Below, in pieces: positions 20,270 through 30,699 of a stretch of 64,000 nucleotides of DNA. Below the pieces are notes generated by a model that was given only the letters and a program-made list of their open reading frames with translations, had not been told where the DNA came from and searched no databases. How positions within the stretch are numbered: position 1 is the stretch's first letter; the number at the start of each line of letters is the position of its first letter. Source of the DNA: Marinobacterium halophilum (GTDB taxonomy: Bacteria; Pseudomonadota; Gammaproteobacteria; Pseudomonadales; Balneatricaceae); NCBI RefSeq assembly GCF_003014615.1, contig NZ_PYGI01000007.1, positions 1 to 64,000 of the forward strand. Direction: 5' to 3'. Made by a program: the position numbers and the translations under genes.

Positions 20270-20854
20270 ATGGCGCTGACGCTGAGTAAGAATCAAAGTA
20301 TTTCCCTGGAGAAAACCGCCGGAACCGGTTTGACGTCTATCAGCCTTGGTCTTGGCTGGGACCCTGTGAAAACCGGTTTCCTGGGCAAGCTGATGGGTGG
20401 CGGCAGCATCGATCTGGATGCTTCTTGTATCCTGTTCGATCAGGGGCTTCAGCCAATTGATGTTGTCTGGTTTCGGCAGTTGGCATCCAAGGATGGTTCT
20501 GTCACTCATTCCGGAGACAATCTGACTGGGGAGGGTGATGGTGATGATGAGACTATCCATGTAAACCTGCCGAATCTGCCTGCTGCGGTTAAGCACTTGG
20601 TATTCACCGTGAACAGTTTTACCGGTCAAAATTTCGAGAAAGTCGAGAATGCGTATTGCCGCATACTGGATCAGGCAGGTAATAAGGAGTTGGCGCGCTT
20701 CAATCTGTCTGAAAAGGGCCAGCACACCGGTATTGTCATGTCCACCCTGACTCGAGAAGGCAGTGGCTGGCAGTTTAAGGCCATAGGCCAAACAACTCGT
20801 GGCCGCACGGTTGACGATTTGGTTGGCTTGGCTGCTCAGGCGGTACGTTCATGA
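20270..20854 (+). CDS. terZ: TerD-family protein TerZ
   Basis: A 194-residue TerD-fold protein closest in layout to TerZ: GLGWDPVKTGFLGK with a Gly-rich insert before SIDLDAS, VWFRQL, and the Ca-binding loop [13 protein letters not shown]. The tail GRTVDDLVG is as in TerZ rather than TerD or TerE. TerD-fold proteins bind calcium cooperatively and are thought to sense metal or membrane stress with TerC. I start at ATG 20270 with AAGG about 10 bases upstream. The stop overlaps terA by 4 bases (ATGA). Confidence 0.9.
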   Translation: MALTLSKNQSISLEKTAGTGLTSISLGLGWDPVKTGFLGKLMGGGSIDLDASCILFDQGLQPIDVVWFRQLASKDGSVTHSGDNLTGEGDGDDETIHVNLPNLPAAVKHLVFTVNSFTGQNFEKVENAYCRILDQAGNKELARFNLSEKGQHTGIVMSTLTREGSGWQFKAIGQTTRGRTVDDLVGLAAQAVRS

Positions 20855-22002
20855 TAGCACTGGTGCCTGGAGGTAACGCTCCGGTCACATCCGGGCAGGT
20901 TTACGTCAAAATCGATTACACACCTGTTCCCAATGCCGATATTGATGTGTCCGGTTTTGCCTTGGGTGCGGCTGGAAAAGTACGTGGCGACGGTGACATG
21001 TGCTTTTATGGTCAGACCCGTGTGCTGGACAGTGCTATCCAGATGACAGAGTCATCGGCGGGCCTCGCTGTTTTTGTATTGGATTTAAGTCGGTTGGAAA
21101 GTGGGATCGACAAGGTGGCGTTAACCGCGACAATCCATGAGAACAAGGCAAGCTTTGACCGTGTATCTCGGCTATCGGTTTCTGTTGGCGATGATATCGT
21201 TGCCGATATTCCTACTACAGGAATGCAGGAGACCGCTCTGATTCTTGGCGAAATCTATCGGCGCGCAGAGGGGTGGAAGTTTCGTTGTGTTGCTCAAGGC
21301 TTTGCGGGAGGACTTGAACCATTAGCTGAGCACTTTGGGGTTGAGGTTGCGGCATCTGCCGCTTCCACCCCGCCACCGCCACCGCCACCTCAAGGCAAAC
21401 CGTCGGTTAATTTGAGCAAGGTTACCCTTGATAAAAGCCGTTCGTCGATCAGTCTGGCAAAAAGTACGGCCGACTTTGGGGAAATCAAGGTCAATCTCAA
21501 TTGGCACCGTGGCACCAGTGGTGGCTTTTTTTCTCGTAACCGTGCTATCGATCTTGATGTCGGCTGTTTGTTCGAGTTGAAAAACGGAAGCAAGGGGGTT
21601 GTCCAGGCGCTGGGTAATGCCTTTGGTGACCTTGCATATGAGCCTTACATTCAATTGATGGGCGATGATCGGACAGGGTCCATCGATGGCGGTGAATGGC
21701 TTCATATCAACGGACACAAGTGGAGCGAGATTCGTCGCGTGCTGGTGTACGCGTTTATTTATGAAGGTGCACCTGACTGGAAGCAAACCGATGGCGTCAT
21801 CACGATTCATATGCCTGACCAGCCAGACATTGAAGTTCGTTTGAACGAGGAGGGTGGGCGCTACGGAATGTGTGCAATTGCGATGCTGGAAAATGACAAC
21901 GGTGCAGTCAAGATTACCCGTCTGGTTGACTTCCATAAAGGACATTCCTATATGGATAAGGCCTATGGCTGGGGAATGCGCTGGAGTGCAGGTTCTAAAT
22001 AG
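20851..22002 (+). CDS. terA: Tellurium resistance protein TerA (two TerD-like domains)
   Basis: A 383-residue protein with two TerD-like domains. The first (about 1-165) ends in LGEIYRRAEGWKFRCVAQGFAGGL but has lost the Ca-binding loop. A Pro run (174-180) and linker follow, then a second domain (about 185-383) with a partial loop GDDRTGSIDGGE and the TerA-typical WLHINGHKWSEIRRVLVYAFIYEG segment. It is coupled to terZ by a 4-base overlap. As in enteric ter operons it lies between terZ and terB. It probably acts as a non-signalling scaffold partner of the calcium-binding paralogues, which is an inference from the degenerate sites. Confidence 0.92.
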   Translation: MIALVPGGNAPVTSGQVYVKIDYTPVPNADIDVSGFALGAAGKVRGDGDMCFYGQTRVLDSAIQMTESSAGLAVFVLDLSRLESGIDKVALTATIHENKASFDRVSRLSVSVGDDIVADIPTTGMQETALILGEIYRRAEGWKFRCVAQGFAGGLEPLAEHFGVEVAASAASTPPPPPPPQGKPSVNLSKVTLDKSRSSISLAKSTADFGEIKVNLNWHRGTSGGFFSRNRAIDLDVGCLFELKNGSKGVVQALGNAFGDLAYEPYIQLMGDDRTGSIDGGEWLHINGHKWSEIRRVLVYAFIYEGAPDWKQTDGVITIHMPDQPDIEVRLNEEGGRYGMCAIAMLENDNGAVKITRLVDFHKGHSYMDKAYGWGMRWSAGSK

Positions 22003-22049
22003 TAGTCACCGGCAGGCGTGTGCCTGTCGCCACTTTTGAGGAATACATT

Positions 22050-22499
22050 ATGCTTGATTGGTTGAAAACAAATGCGACAGCAGCGCGTAACAAGCTGAGT
22101 ACTGAAGTGGGCAAGTTCAAGAACAAGGACTTCATGACGGCAACAGCGAACGCTTGTGCGATGATTGCTGCGGCGGACGGTGAGGTTTCATCTGCCGAAA
22201 AGATGAAAATGACCGGCTTTATTAACAATAGTCCCGAGCTACAAGTATTTAATCTTAAAGATGTGATCAAGGTTTTCAATGATGCTTGTGGCAAGTTTGA
22301 ATTCGATTTCCAGATCGGTCAGGCTGAGGCGTTAAAAACAATCAACAAGATCAAGAGTAATGATGGCGCTGCTCGGTTGTTGGTGCGTGTTGCCTGTGCC
22401 ATTGGTGCTTCGGATGGTGATTTTGATGGCAAGGAAAAAGATGCTTGTCGTTTGATCTGTAAGGAGCTGGGTCTCAATCCGGCCGACTTCGACCTCTGA
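22050..22499 (+). CDS. terB: Tellurium resistance protein TerB
   Basis: A 149-residue all-helical TerB. The paired acidic repeats AMIAAADGEVSSAEKMKM and AIGASDGDFDGKEKDA are the expected metal-binding elements. TerB sits on the inner face of the membrane and bridges TerC and the TerD-fold proteins. I start at ATG 22050 (MLDWLKTNATAARNK) with GAGG about 9 bases upstream. Ten bases separate it from terC, whose ribosome-binding site overlaps the end of terB. Confidence 0.93.
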   Translation: MLDWLKTNATAARNKLSTEVGKFKNKDFMTATANACAMIAAADGEVSSAEKMKMTGFINNSPELQVFNLKDVIKVFNDACGKFEFDFQIGQAEALKTINKIKSNDGAARLLVRVACAIGASDGDFDGKEKDACRLICKELGLNPADFDL

Positions 22500-22509
22500 G
22501 GATCCAATA

Positions 22510-23541
22510 GTGGAGACGACACAACTGGGCTTCCCACCGTTAACGATGGCCGTATTTGTTGGCATTGCCTTAGGTGCTTTGCTGCTGGATATGGTGACAC
22601 ATCGGGACGAAAAACCGATTACTTTGCTGCGAGCCTCAGTTTGGTCTGTTTTTTGGGTCGCTATCTCTCTGGCTTTTGCTGGTTTCCTTTATGTTCAGCA
22701 CGGGCCGGATATAGCCTCATTGTTCATTACAGGCTATGCACTTGAAAAAGTGCTAAGTGTCGATAATCTGTTTGTGTTCATGGCCATATTTGCATGGTTT
22801 AAGGTTCCAGATGGGCTTCGGCACAGGGTGCTTTACTGGGGCATTATTGGGGCTATCGTGTTCCGTGGCATCTTTGTGGTTATCGGGACGGGGTTGTTGG
22901 CGTTCGGACCCTGGGTCGAGATCCTGTTTGCAGTCATCGTAGCCTGGACGGCGGTGATGATGCTCAGGTCTGAAGAGGGGGACGAAGAAGAAGACTACTC
23001 TCAGCATATGGCTTACCGTTTTGCCCAAAAACTGTTTCCGGTTTGGCCCAAACTATATGGGCACAATTTTTTTGTATCTCGGAAAAAGCTGGAAATTGAA
23101 GTCCAGAAACCTGAAAACAGTGGTATCAGCCTGGCTACGAAAGGCAAAATTTTTGCAACTCCACTGCTATTGTGCCTATTTGTGGTTGAGGTGTCAGATG
23201 TCCTGTTTGCATTTGATTCGGTACCTGCGGTGATAGCCGTTAGCCGTGAGCCTCTGATCGTATATTCCGCGATGCTGTTTGCGATTCTTGGTTTGAGGAC
23301 GCTCTATTTCGTACTTGAAGCACTCAAGCGATACTTGGTGCATTTGGAAAAGGCCGTAATCGTGTTGCTGTTTTTCATTGCTGGAAAGCTGGCATTGAAT
23401 GCAACTAATCACCTTTTTCACCACGGTATAAGTATTGATCCCGATACTAGTCTGCTCATCGTGTTGGTGGTGTTGGCGATCGGTATTGTGGCCAGTGCTC
23501 TTTTCCCTGAAAAAGAAGAAGCACAGACCGATAGTTTGTAA
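22510..23541 (+). CDS. terC: Integral membrane protein TerC
   Basis: A 343-residue polytopic inner-membrane protein with about nine hydrophobic segments. The TerC signatures are TGYALEKVLSVDNLFVF and its inverted counterpart VVEVSDVLFAFDSVPA, each carrying the acidic membrane residues typical of the family. An acidic cytoplasmic loop (EEGDEEEDYSQ) lies mid-protein. TerC proteins handle Mn/metal export, and in Ter systems they form the membrane anchor of the sensor complex. The start is GTG 22510 with GAGGAT upstream. By eye its base composition is more AT-rich than the flanking housekeeping genes. Confidence 0.95.
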   Translation: METTQLGFPPLTMAVFVGIALGALLLDMVTHRDEKPITLLRASVWSVFWVAISLAFAGFLYVQHGPDIASLFITGYALEKVLSVDNLFVFMAIFAWFKVPDGLRHRVLYWGIIGAIVFRGIFVVIGTGLLAFGPWVEILFAVIVAWTAVMMLRSEEGDEEEDYSQHMAYRFAQKLFPVWPKLYGHNFFVSRKKLEIEVQKPENSGISLATKGKIFATPLLLCLFVVEVSDVLFAFDSVPAVIAVSREPLIVYSAMLFAILGLRTLYFVLEALKRYLVHLEKAVIVLLFFIAGKLALNATNHLFHHGISIDPDTSLLIVLVVLAIGIVASALFPEKEEAQTDSL

Positions 23542-23577
23542 TTTTCCGTAGCAAAAAACTTACAAGGAGAAGTATTC

Positions 23578-24153
23578 ATGGCTTTGTCTCTGCAAAAAGG
23601 CGGCAATCTGTCTCTGTCAAAAACTGATCCGAGTTTGACCAAAATACTGGTCGGGCTGGGTTGGGATCCGCGAGCTACTGATGGCACAGAGTTCGATCTG
23701 GATGCGAGTGCATTTCTATTGAATGCGGCGGGTAAGGTGCGTGGTGAAGCGGATTTTATTTTCTACAACCAACTGCGCAGTGTCGAAGGAGCTGTAGAGC
23801 ATACTGGGGATAACCGCACCGGTGAGGGTGATGGCGACGATGAGGTTATTAAGGTAGATCTCAGTCTGGTTCCTGCTGACATTGACAGGATCGCTTTCAC
23901 TGTCACTATTCATGATGCTGAAGCCCGCAAACAGAATTTTGGTCAAGTCAGCAACTCGTTTATTCGTGTTGTGAATGAAATCTCGGGTGCAGAAATTGTG
24001 CGTTATGATTTGGCCGAGGATGCATCAACTGAAACAGCAATGATTTTTGCCGAGTTGTATCGGCATAATGGCGAATGGAAGTTCCGTGCAGTAGGCCAAG
24101 GCTATGCCGGAGGGCTTAAGGCATTGGCCAATGGCTATGGAATGAATTTCTGA
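23578..24153 (+). CDS. terD: Tellurium resistance protein TerD
   Basis: A 191-residue canonical Ter[31 protein letters not shown], an intact calcium loop [33 protein letters not shown], and the C-terminal [23 protein letters not shown]. TerD binds two calcium ions and is one of the genes essential for tellurite resistance in enteric ter operons. AAGGAGA stands about 7 bases before the ATG, the best Shine-Dalgarno of the locus, so high expression is likely. The gene is 36 bases after terC. Confidence 0.96.
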   Translation: MALSLQKGGNLSLSKTDPSLTKILVGLGWDPRATDGTEFDLDASAFLLNAAGKVRGEADFIFYNQLRSVEGAVEHTGDNRTGEGDGDDEVIKVDLSLVPADIDRIAFTVTIHDAEARKQNFGQVSNSFIRVVNEISGAEIVRYDLAEDASTETAMIFAELYRHNGEWKFRAVGQGYAGGLKALANGYGMNF

Positions 24154-24180
24154 TATTTTCTTATTACAAGGAGTAGGGTA

Positions 24181-24759
24181 ATGGCTATTAGTTTGTCCAA
24201 AGGCGGTAATGTATCTCTCACCAAGGAAGCGCCTGGTTTGAGTGAAATTATTGTGGGTTTGGGTTGGGATCCGCGTGTAACAGACGGGACTGAATTTGAC
24301 CTGGATGCATCTGTGTTTATTACGGGTGAAGATGGTAAGGTTCTGAATGATTCCAGCTTTATTTTCTACAACAATAAACAATCAGCAGACGGTTCTGTTG
24401 AGCACCAGGGCGATAATCGCTCCGGTGAAGGTGAGGGCGATGACGAGCAAGTCGTTGTCAAACTGACTGGGCTGGCAGCAGACGTTAAAAAGCTGGTGTT
24501 CGCTGTGACTATTCACGAAGCAGAAGCCCGCCAGCAGAACTTTGGTCAGGTTTCCAACGCCTTTATCCGTGTTGTGAATAAAGCGGATAATAAGGAAATT
24601 GCTCGTTTTGACCTGTCTGAGGATGCATCGGTCGAGACTGCCATGATCTTTGGTGAAGTATACCGTCATAATGATGAGTTCAAATTCAAAGCTATTGGTC
24701 AGGGTTTTGCTGGCGGCCTCAAGCCGTTGGCAGAGGCGCACGGCGTCAATATCGGTTAA
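24181..24759 (+). CDS. terE: Tellurium resistance protein TerE
   Basis: A 192-residue TerD-fold paralogue in the TerE position: [37 protein letters not shown] and [22 protein letters not shown] lies just upstream of the ATG. It is the last gene of the locus, and a strong hairpin terminator follows within 30 bases. terF is absent. TerD and TerE look like an old tandem duplication, since their conserved blocks line up along the whole length. Confidence 0.95.
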   Translation: MAISLSKGGNVSLTKEAPGLSEIIVGLGWDPRVTDGTEFDLDASVFITGEDGKVLNDSSFIFYNNKQSADGSVEHQGDNRSGEGEGDDEQVVVKLTGLAADVKKLVFAVTIHEAEARQQNFGQVSNAFIRVVNKADNKEIARFDLSEDASVETAMIFGEVYRHNDEFKFKAIGQGFAGGLKPLAEAHGVNIG

Positions 24760-24782
24760 TACGGTGAAAAAATAACCGTATG

Positions 24783-24819
24783 AAAAAAGGCCGGTCCCTT
24801 TAAGGGAACCGGCCTTTTT
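24783..24819 (+). terminator. Rho-independent terminator of the Ter locus
   Basis: AAGGCCGGT ... ACCGGCCTT forms a GC-rich stem continued by a CCC/GGG extension, with an A tract before and a TTTTT tract after. It can end transcripts in either direction, serving terE and the convergent gatB. Confidence 0.9.
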
Positions 24820-24838
24820 GTATAAAATACAGCTGAGT

Positions 24839-26293
24839 TCAGTCGCAGAGCGCGTCCAGTTTCTGCTTCAGGATGCCGGTCACGGCTCCCGGATTGGCTT
24901 TGCCGCCGGTCGCTTTCATCACTTGCCCCATGAAGAAGCCCAGCATCTTGCCGCGCTTGTCCGGTTCCGCTGCCTTGTACTGCTCGACCTGCTTGTCGGC
25001 GTTGGCGATCACGTCGTCGACGATCTTTTCAATGGCACCGGTATCGGTAACCTGTTTCAGGCCTTCGGCTTCGATAATCTCGTCGGCGCTGCCACCCTTG
25101 CTCCACATCAGTTCGAACACCTTCTTGGCGATGTTGCCGGAGATGGTGTTGTCCTTGATGCGGACCAGCAGACCACCGAGCTGATCAGCCGTAACCGGGC
25201 TGTCCTTGATGTCGGTGTCGTTCTGGTTGAGGAACTTGGCCAGTTCGCCCATTACCCAGTTGGCGGCCAGTTTGGCGTCACCACACTGCTTGACGACCTG
25301 CTCGTAGTAGTCGGCCTGAGCACGGTAGGCGGACAGTACGCCGGCATCGTATTCGGACAGGCTGTATTCGCTGGTGAAGCGTGCGCGGCGGGCGTCCGGC
25401 AGTTCCGGTAGAGTGGCGCGAACGGCTTCAATGTAGTCGTCGTCAATCACTACCGGCAGCAGGTCGGGGCAGGGGAAGTAACGGTAATCGTTGGCTTCTT
25501 CCTTGGAGCGCATACTGCGGGTTTCGTTCTTGTCCGGGTCGTAGAGGCGGGTTTCCTGGACTACGGTGCCGCCGTCTTCGATGAGGTCGATCTGGCGTGC
25601 CACTTCAGTGTCGATGGCACGTTCGATGAAACGGAACGAGTTGATGTTTTTCAGTTCGGTACGCGTACCCAGCGCTTCCTGCCCCTTCGGGCGGATGGAA
25701 ACGTTGCAGTCGCAGCGCATGGAGCCTTCGGCCATGTTGCCATCGCAGATGCCCAGCGTGGTAACAATGGCGTGTACCTTGCGGGCATAGGCGGCGGCTT
25801 CCTTGGAAGAGCGCATGTCCGGGTCGGAGACGATCTCGACCAGCGGGGTGCCGGCACGGTTCAGGTCGATGCCGGACATGCCGTGGAAATCTTCATGCAG
25901 GGATTTGCCCGCATCTTCTTCCAGGTGGGCATGGTGCAGCCCGACGCGACGTTGTACGCCCTCATCGGTTTCGATGTCGATGTATCCAGGCCCTACAATC
26001 GGCTCGGCCAGCTGAGTTGTCTGGTAGCCCTTGGGCAGGTCGGGGTAAAAGTAGTTCTTGCGCTCGAATACGGAGCGTTTGCCGATCTCGGCGTTCACGG
26101 CCAGACCGAACAGCACGGCCATGCGCAGTGCGTTTTCGTTGAACACCGGCAGGGTGCCCGGCAGTGCCAGATCAACCGCGCAGGCCTGTGTGTTGGGCTC
26201 GGCACCGAATGCGGTGCTGGCACCGGAAAAAATCTTGGTTTTGGTCGACAGCTGGACATGAATTTCCAGGCCGATAACGACTTCCCATTCCAT
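24839..26293 (-). CDS. gatB: Aspartyl/glutamyl-tRNA amidotransferase subunit B
   Basis: A 484-residue GatB, the tRNA-binding kinase and transamidation subunit of GatCAB. GatCAB converts misacylated Glu-tRNA-Gln or Asp-tRNA-Asn to the amidated forms. Landmarks are [44 protein letters not shown]-like [15 protein letters not shown], and the YqeY-like helical tail. It starts 4 bases after gatA. GatCAB with the usual role implies that this organism lacks a complete pair of amide-specific synthetases. Confidence 0.97.
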   Translation of the reverse strand: MEWEVVIGLEIHVQLSTKTKIFSGASTAFGAEPNTQACAVDLALPGTLPVFNENALRMAVLFGLAVNAEIGKRSVFERKNYFYPDLPKGYQTTQLAEPIVGPGYIDIETDEGVQRRVGLHHAHLEEDAGKSLHEDFHGMSGIDLNRAGTPLVEIVSDPDMRSSKEAAAYARKVHAIVTTLGICDGNMAEGSMRCDCNVSIRPKGQEALGTRTELKNINSFRFIERAIDTEVARQIDLIEDGGTVVQETRLYDPDKNETRSMRSKEEANDYRYFPCPDLLPVVIDDDYIEAVRATLPELPDARRARFTSEYSLSEYDAGVLSAYRAQADYYEQVVKQCGDAKLAANWVMGELAKFLNQNDTDIKDSPVTADQLGGLLVRIKDNTISGNIAKKVFELMWSKGGSADEIIEAEGLKQVTDTGAIEKIVDDVIANADKQVEQYKAAEPDKRGKMLGFFMGQVMKATGGKANPGAVTGILKQKLDALCD

Positions 26294-26296
26294 CGT

Positions 26297-27754
26297 TTAC
26301 ACCTCCAGTCCGGCAGGGGTCTGTTTATGCCAGTCAGTTGCCTGCTGGAACTGATGTGCCACGTTGAGCAGCTTGGATTCGGCAAAGTAGTTGCCGATGA
26401 TCTGTAGTCCAACCGGCAGGCCGTTGGTCTGGCCGCAGGGGATGGAGATGCCAGGCAGGCCCGCAAGGTTCAGTGACAGGGTGAAGATATCTTCCATGTA
26501 CATGGAGACCGGATCGCTACTTTTCTCGCCCAGTTTGAACGCCGTTTGCGGTGTGGTCGGGCCCATGATGACGTCGACGTCGTTCAGCACGGCGACAAAA
26601 TCCTGCTGGATCATGCGGCGAATCTGCTGTGCCTTGTTGTAGTAGGCATCGTAATAACCGGCAGATAGCGCGTAAGCACCCACCATGATGCGGCGCTTCA
26701 CTTCAGTGCCGAAGCCTTCGCCGCGGCTGCGCTTGTACAGGTCTTCCAGGTCGACCGGGTTCTCGCAGCGGTAGCCATAACGCACGCCGTCGAAGCGGGA
26801 CAGGTTGGAAGAGGCTTCTGCCGGGGCCAGGATGTAGTAGGCCGGGATACACAGCTCGGTGTTGGGCAGGCTGACTTCCTTGACGCTGGCGCCCAGTTTT
26901 TCAAACTCGGCCACGGCGTTGCGCACCTGCTCGGCGACACCGGCATCCAGTGCGGCTGAGAAGTACTCTTTCGGCAGGCCGATCTTGAGGCCGGCCAGTG
27001 GCTGGTTCAGCCCGGCCGTGTAGTCTTCGCTGTCACGTTCGGCACTGGTGGAGTCCATCGGGTCGAAACCGGCCATCGCGTTCAGCACCATGGCGCAGTC
27101 TTCAGCGGTGCGAGCCATGGGGCCCGCCTGGTCCAGTGAAGACGCGAAGGCGATCATGCCGTAGCGGGAGACGCGGCCATACGTTGGCTTGAGGCCGGTG
27201 ATACCACAAAGTGCAGCAGGCTGACGGATGGAACCACCGGTGTCTGAGCCGGTCGCGGCCGGGGTCAGGCGGGCAGCCACGGCAGCCGCAGAGCCGCCGG
27301 AAGAGCCGCCCGGTACACGGTCGGTACCCCAGGGATTGCGCACAGGACCGTAGAAGCTGCTCTCGTTGGAGGAGCCCATGGCGAACTCATCCATGTTCAG
27401 CTTACCCAAGGTCACGGTGCCGGCATTTTTCAAGCGGCTGACAATCGTGGCGTCATAGGGCGAAATAAAGTTGTCCAGCATCTTTGAGGCGCTGGAGGTG
27501 CGTACACCCTGAGTGCAGAACAGATCTTTATGCGCAATCGGCAGGCCGCAAAGGGCACCGGTGTTGCCGGTGGCGCGGGCCTCGTCAGCGGCTTTGGCCT
27601 GGGCCAGTGCCTGTTCTTCGGTAACAGTAATAAAGCTGTTGTACTGGCTATCCAGTGCATTAATGCGCTGCAGGTAGGCCTGGGTCAGTTCGGTACTGCT
27701 GAAGTCGCCGCGTTCCAGCCCCTGGGCCAGTTCGGCAAGTGTCTTGTCAAACAT
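26297..27754 (-). CDS. gatA: Aspartyl/glutamyl-tRNA amidotransferase subunit A
   Basis: A 485-residue amidase-signature enzyme that releases ammonia from glutamine for GatCAB. The catalytic Ser-cisSer-Lys elements are visible: Lys in LPIAHKDLF and the Gly/Ser-rich [15 protein letters not shown] with [10 protein letters not shown]. It is second of gatC-gatA-gatB, 27 bases downstream of gatC. Confidence 0.97.
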   Translation of the reverse strand: MFDKTLAELAQGLERGDFSSTELTQAYLQRINALDSQYNSFITVTEEQALAQAKAADEARATGNTGALCGLPIAHKDLFCTQGVRTSSASKMLDNFISPYDATIVSRLKNAGTVTLGKLNMDEFAMGSSNESSFYGPVRNPWGTDRVPGGSSGGSAAAVAARLTPAATGSDTGGSIRQPAALCGITGLKPTYGRVSRYGMIAFASSLDQAGPMARTAEDCAMVLNAMAGFDPMDSTSAERDSEDYTAGLNQPLAGLKIGLPKEYFSAALDAGVAEQVRNAVAEFEKLGASVKEVSLPNTELCIPAYYILAPAEASSNLSRFDGVRYGYRCENPVDLEDLYKRSRGEGFGTEVKRRIMVGAYALSAGYYDAYYNKAQQIRRMIQQDFVAVLNDVDVIMGPTTPQTAFKLGEKSSDPVSMYMEDIFTLSLNLAGLPGISIPCGQTNGLPVGLQIIGNYFAESKLLNVAHQFQQATDWHKQTPAGLEV

Positions 27755-27781
27755 GTGTAATTCCTTGAACGTGAGCGGGGC

Positions 27782-28069
27782 TTATTCAATGACCTTGGGT
27801 ACCAGGAAAAGACCGTTTTCGGTCGCCGGGGCAACGGCCTGCAGCGCTTCACGCTGGTTGGTCTCGCTCACTTCGTCGGCGCGCAGACGCTGTACCGCAT
27901 CCAGCGGGTGGGCCAGCGGCTCGACCCCCTCGGTGTTGGTTGCCTGCATCTGATCCACCAGGTTCAGAATGCTGTTGAGGGCTTGGCTGTAGCTGTCGAT
28001 ATCGGCCGCATCAATCTGCAGGCGCGCCAGATGGGCTATTTGTTCCACATCGGATCGGTCCAGTGACAT
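27782..28069 (-). CDS. gatC: Aspartyl/glutamyl-tRNA amidotransferase subunit C
   Basis: A 95-residue GatC, the small wrap-around subunit that stabilises GatA-Gat[11 protein letters not shown] at the start and the [19 protein letters not shown] segment are family hallmarks. It leads gatCAB and diverges from mreB across about 200 bases, which must hold both promoters. I saw no clear consensus boxes there. Confidence 0.95.
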   Translation of the reverse strand: MSLDRSDVEQIAHLARLQIDAADIDSYSQALNSILNLVDQMQATNTEGVEPLAHPLDAVQRLRADEVSETNQREALQAVAPATENGLFLVPKVIE

Positions 28070-28167
28070 AGGTCCGCTTCTCGCTCTGGTCAGTCTGTTT
28101 GCTTAAGGGCGCCTGAATGCCGGAAGCCCTGAAACAGGTGAGGTTGGAAAGGATGAATGAAGCATAA

Positions 28168-29307
<1,140 letters not shown>

Positions 29308-29361
29308 TTGTGTGTGAGCATGGGATGTCGTCAGCGGGTGGTTGCCGTCAGGGGGTGAGGT

Positions 29362-30216
29362 ATTAAGCCGATCTTCAGTGGCGGCTCGCCGCGTCGTCTG
29401 TTCATGCTGCTGCTGCTGTTGGCAGCACTGTTGATGGTGGCCGATCTCAACTGGCCCAAGATGAAGGAAGGGCGTGCCTGGCTCTCCCTGCTGGTGACGC
29501 CGTTACAGTGGGTAGTCGATATCCCGACACGGGTTGCAGACAACTTGTCTGGTGTGGTGGTTGATCGTGCCACGCTGCTGCGTGATAACGAAGCCCTGAA
29601 ATCCGAAGCCTTGATCCTTGAACGCAAGGTGCAGCAGATGGCTGCGCTGACAGCGGAGAATATCCGCCTGCGCGAGCTGCTCACCGCTGCAGAAAGTCTG
29701 GAGCCGGACACACGTCTGGTTGAGTTGATTGGCGTCAACCCCGATCCTTTCCAGCATGAAGTGATCCTGAATCAGGGCTCCGAAGATGGTGTGTTTGCCG
29801 GTCAGCCGGTATTGGACGCTGGCGGCGTGATGGGACAGATCGTGTCGTTGGCGCACTACACCAGTCGGGCCATGCTGGTCACGGATGCCCGCTCGGCAAT
29901 ACCGGTTGAAGTCAACCGCAACGGTTTTCGTTCGATTGCACTTGGCAAGGGTACGCTGGGTGAGCTGGAGCTGGAACATGTGCCCGATACCGTTGATATT
30001 CGCGAAGGTGACCTGCTGGTGACCTCTGGCTTGGGTGGGCGCTTCCCCCGTGGTTATCCGGTCGCACGGGTACGGGAAGTCGTGCGTGACCCTGGACGCC
30101 CATTTACGCTGGTCAGGGCCGAGCCTGCGGCACGGCTGGACCGCAGCCGTCATCTGCTGTTGGTGGATTACCGCTCGGAGCTGACGGCAGCCGTGCGTGA
30201 GACTGTAGATGACTGA
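29362..30216 (+). CDS. mreC: Rod-shape-determining protein MreC, probable ATT start
   Basis: A 284-residue bitopic protein with a short cytoplasmic N-terminus, one membrane helix, a coiled coil (about 65-110), and a periplasmic beta domain with NRNGFRSIA and DLLVTSGLGGRFPRGYPVARV. MreC organises the elongasome with MreB and MreD. The conserved N-terminus KPIFSGGSP (E. coli MKPIFSRGP) is read in frame from an ATT at 29362, preceded by AGGGGG and a stop at 29356. No ATG, GTG or TTG exists upstream of ATG 29404, which would remove the cytoplasmic part. I therefore choose ATT. If only standard starts are allowed, the gene begins at 29404 (270 residues). It overlaps mreD by 8 bases. Confidence 0.88.
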   Translation: MKPIFSGGSPRRLFMLLLLLAALLMVADLNWPKMKEGRAWLSLLVTPLQWVVDIPTRVADNLSGVVVDRATLLRDNEALKSEALILERKVQQMAALTAENIRLRELLTAAESLEPDTRLVELIGVNPDPFQHEVILNQGSEDGVFAGQPVLDAGGVMGQIVSLAHYTSRAMLVTDARSAIPVEVNRNGFRSIALGKGTLGELELEHVPDTVDIREGDLLVTSGLGGRFPRGYPVARVREVVRDPGRPFTLVRAEPAARLDRSRHLLLVDYRSELTAAVRETVDD

Positions 30217-30694
30217 GCAACGTGGCGGTGGTCTGATCATCTTTGCGACGTTTCTGGTCGGCATGGTGCTCAGTCAAATGCCGCTGCCTGATATGCTGGT
30301 ATGGGCGCGCCCCGAGTGGGTCGTGTTGATGCTGATCTACTGGGTGATGGCCTTGCCACATCGGGTTGGTCTGGGCGGCGCTTTCCTGTTGGGTGTTCTG
30401 TTGGATGTGGTGCGCGGCAGCGTGCTGGGCCTGAGTGCCTTGTCATTGACTCTGATTGCCTTCGTTGTCTTGATACTCTACAAGCGCCTGCGCCGGTTTC
30501 CGTTATGGCAGCAGTCGTTTATGGTATTGGTACTGGTTGGACTTAACCAGTTGCTGTTTCACTGGATGCAGAGCATTACCGGAACTACCGGTGGCTCGCT
30601 GCTGTTTCTATTGCCGGCCCTGGTCAGCGCACTGGTCTGGCCCTGGCTGTATCTGCTGCTACGTGCCGTTCGTCACACTTTCTACATACAGTGA
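30209..30694 (+). CDS. mreD: Rod-shape-determining protein MreD
   Basis: A 161-residue inner-membrane protein with about five helices and little soluble sequence. Typical MreD features are ARPEWVVLMLIYWVMALPHRVGLG and GVLLDVVRGSVLG. It completes the MreBCD complex. The 8-base overlap with mreC suggests coupled translation, and maf starts just after its stop. Confidence 0.93.
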   Translation: MTEQRGGGLIIFATFLVGMVLSQMPLPDMLVWARPEWVVLMLIYWVMALPHRVGLGGAFLLGVLLDVVRGSVLGLSALSLTLIAFVVLILYKRLRRFPLWQQSFMVLVLVGLNQLLFHWMQSITGTTGGSLLFLLPALVSALVWPWLYLLLRAVRHTFYIQ

Positions 30695-30699
30695 GTTTC

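Noticed and set aside
14929-24838. Prophage, transposon or integrative element carrying the Ter genes
   Set aside because: No integrase, transposase, att-like direct repeat or tRNA edge is visible, so transfer is inferred only from content and position.
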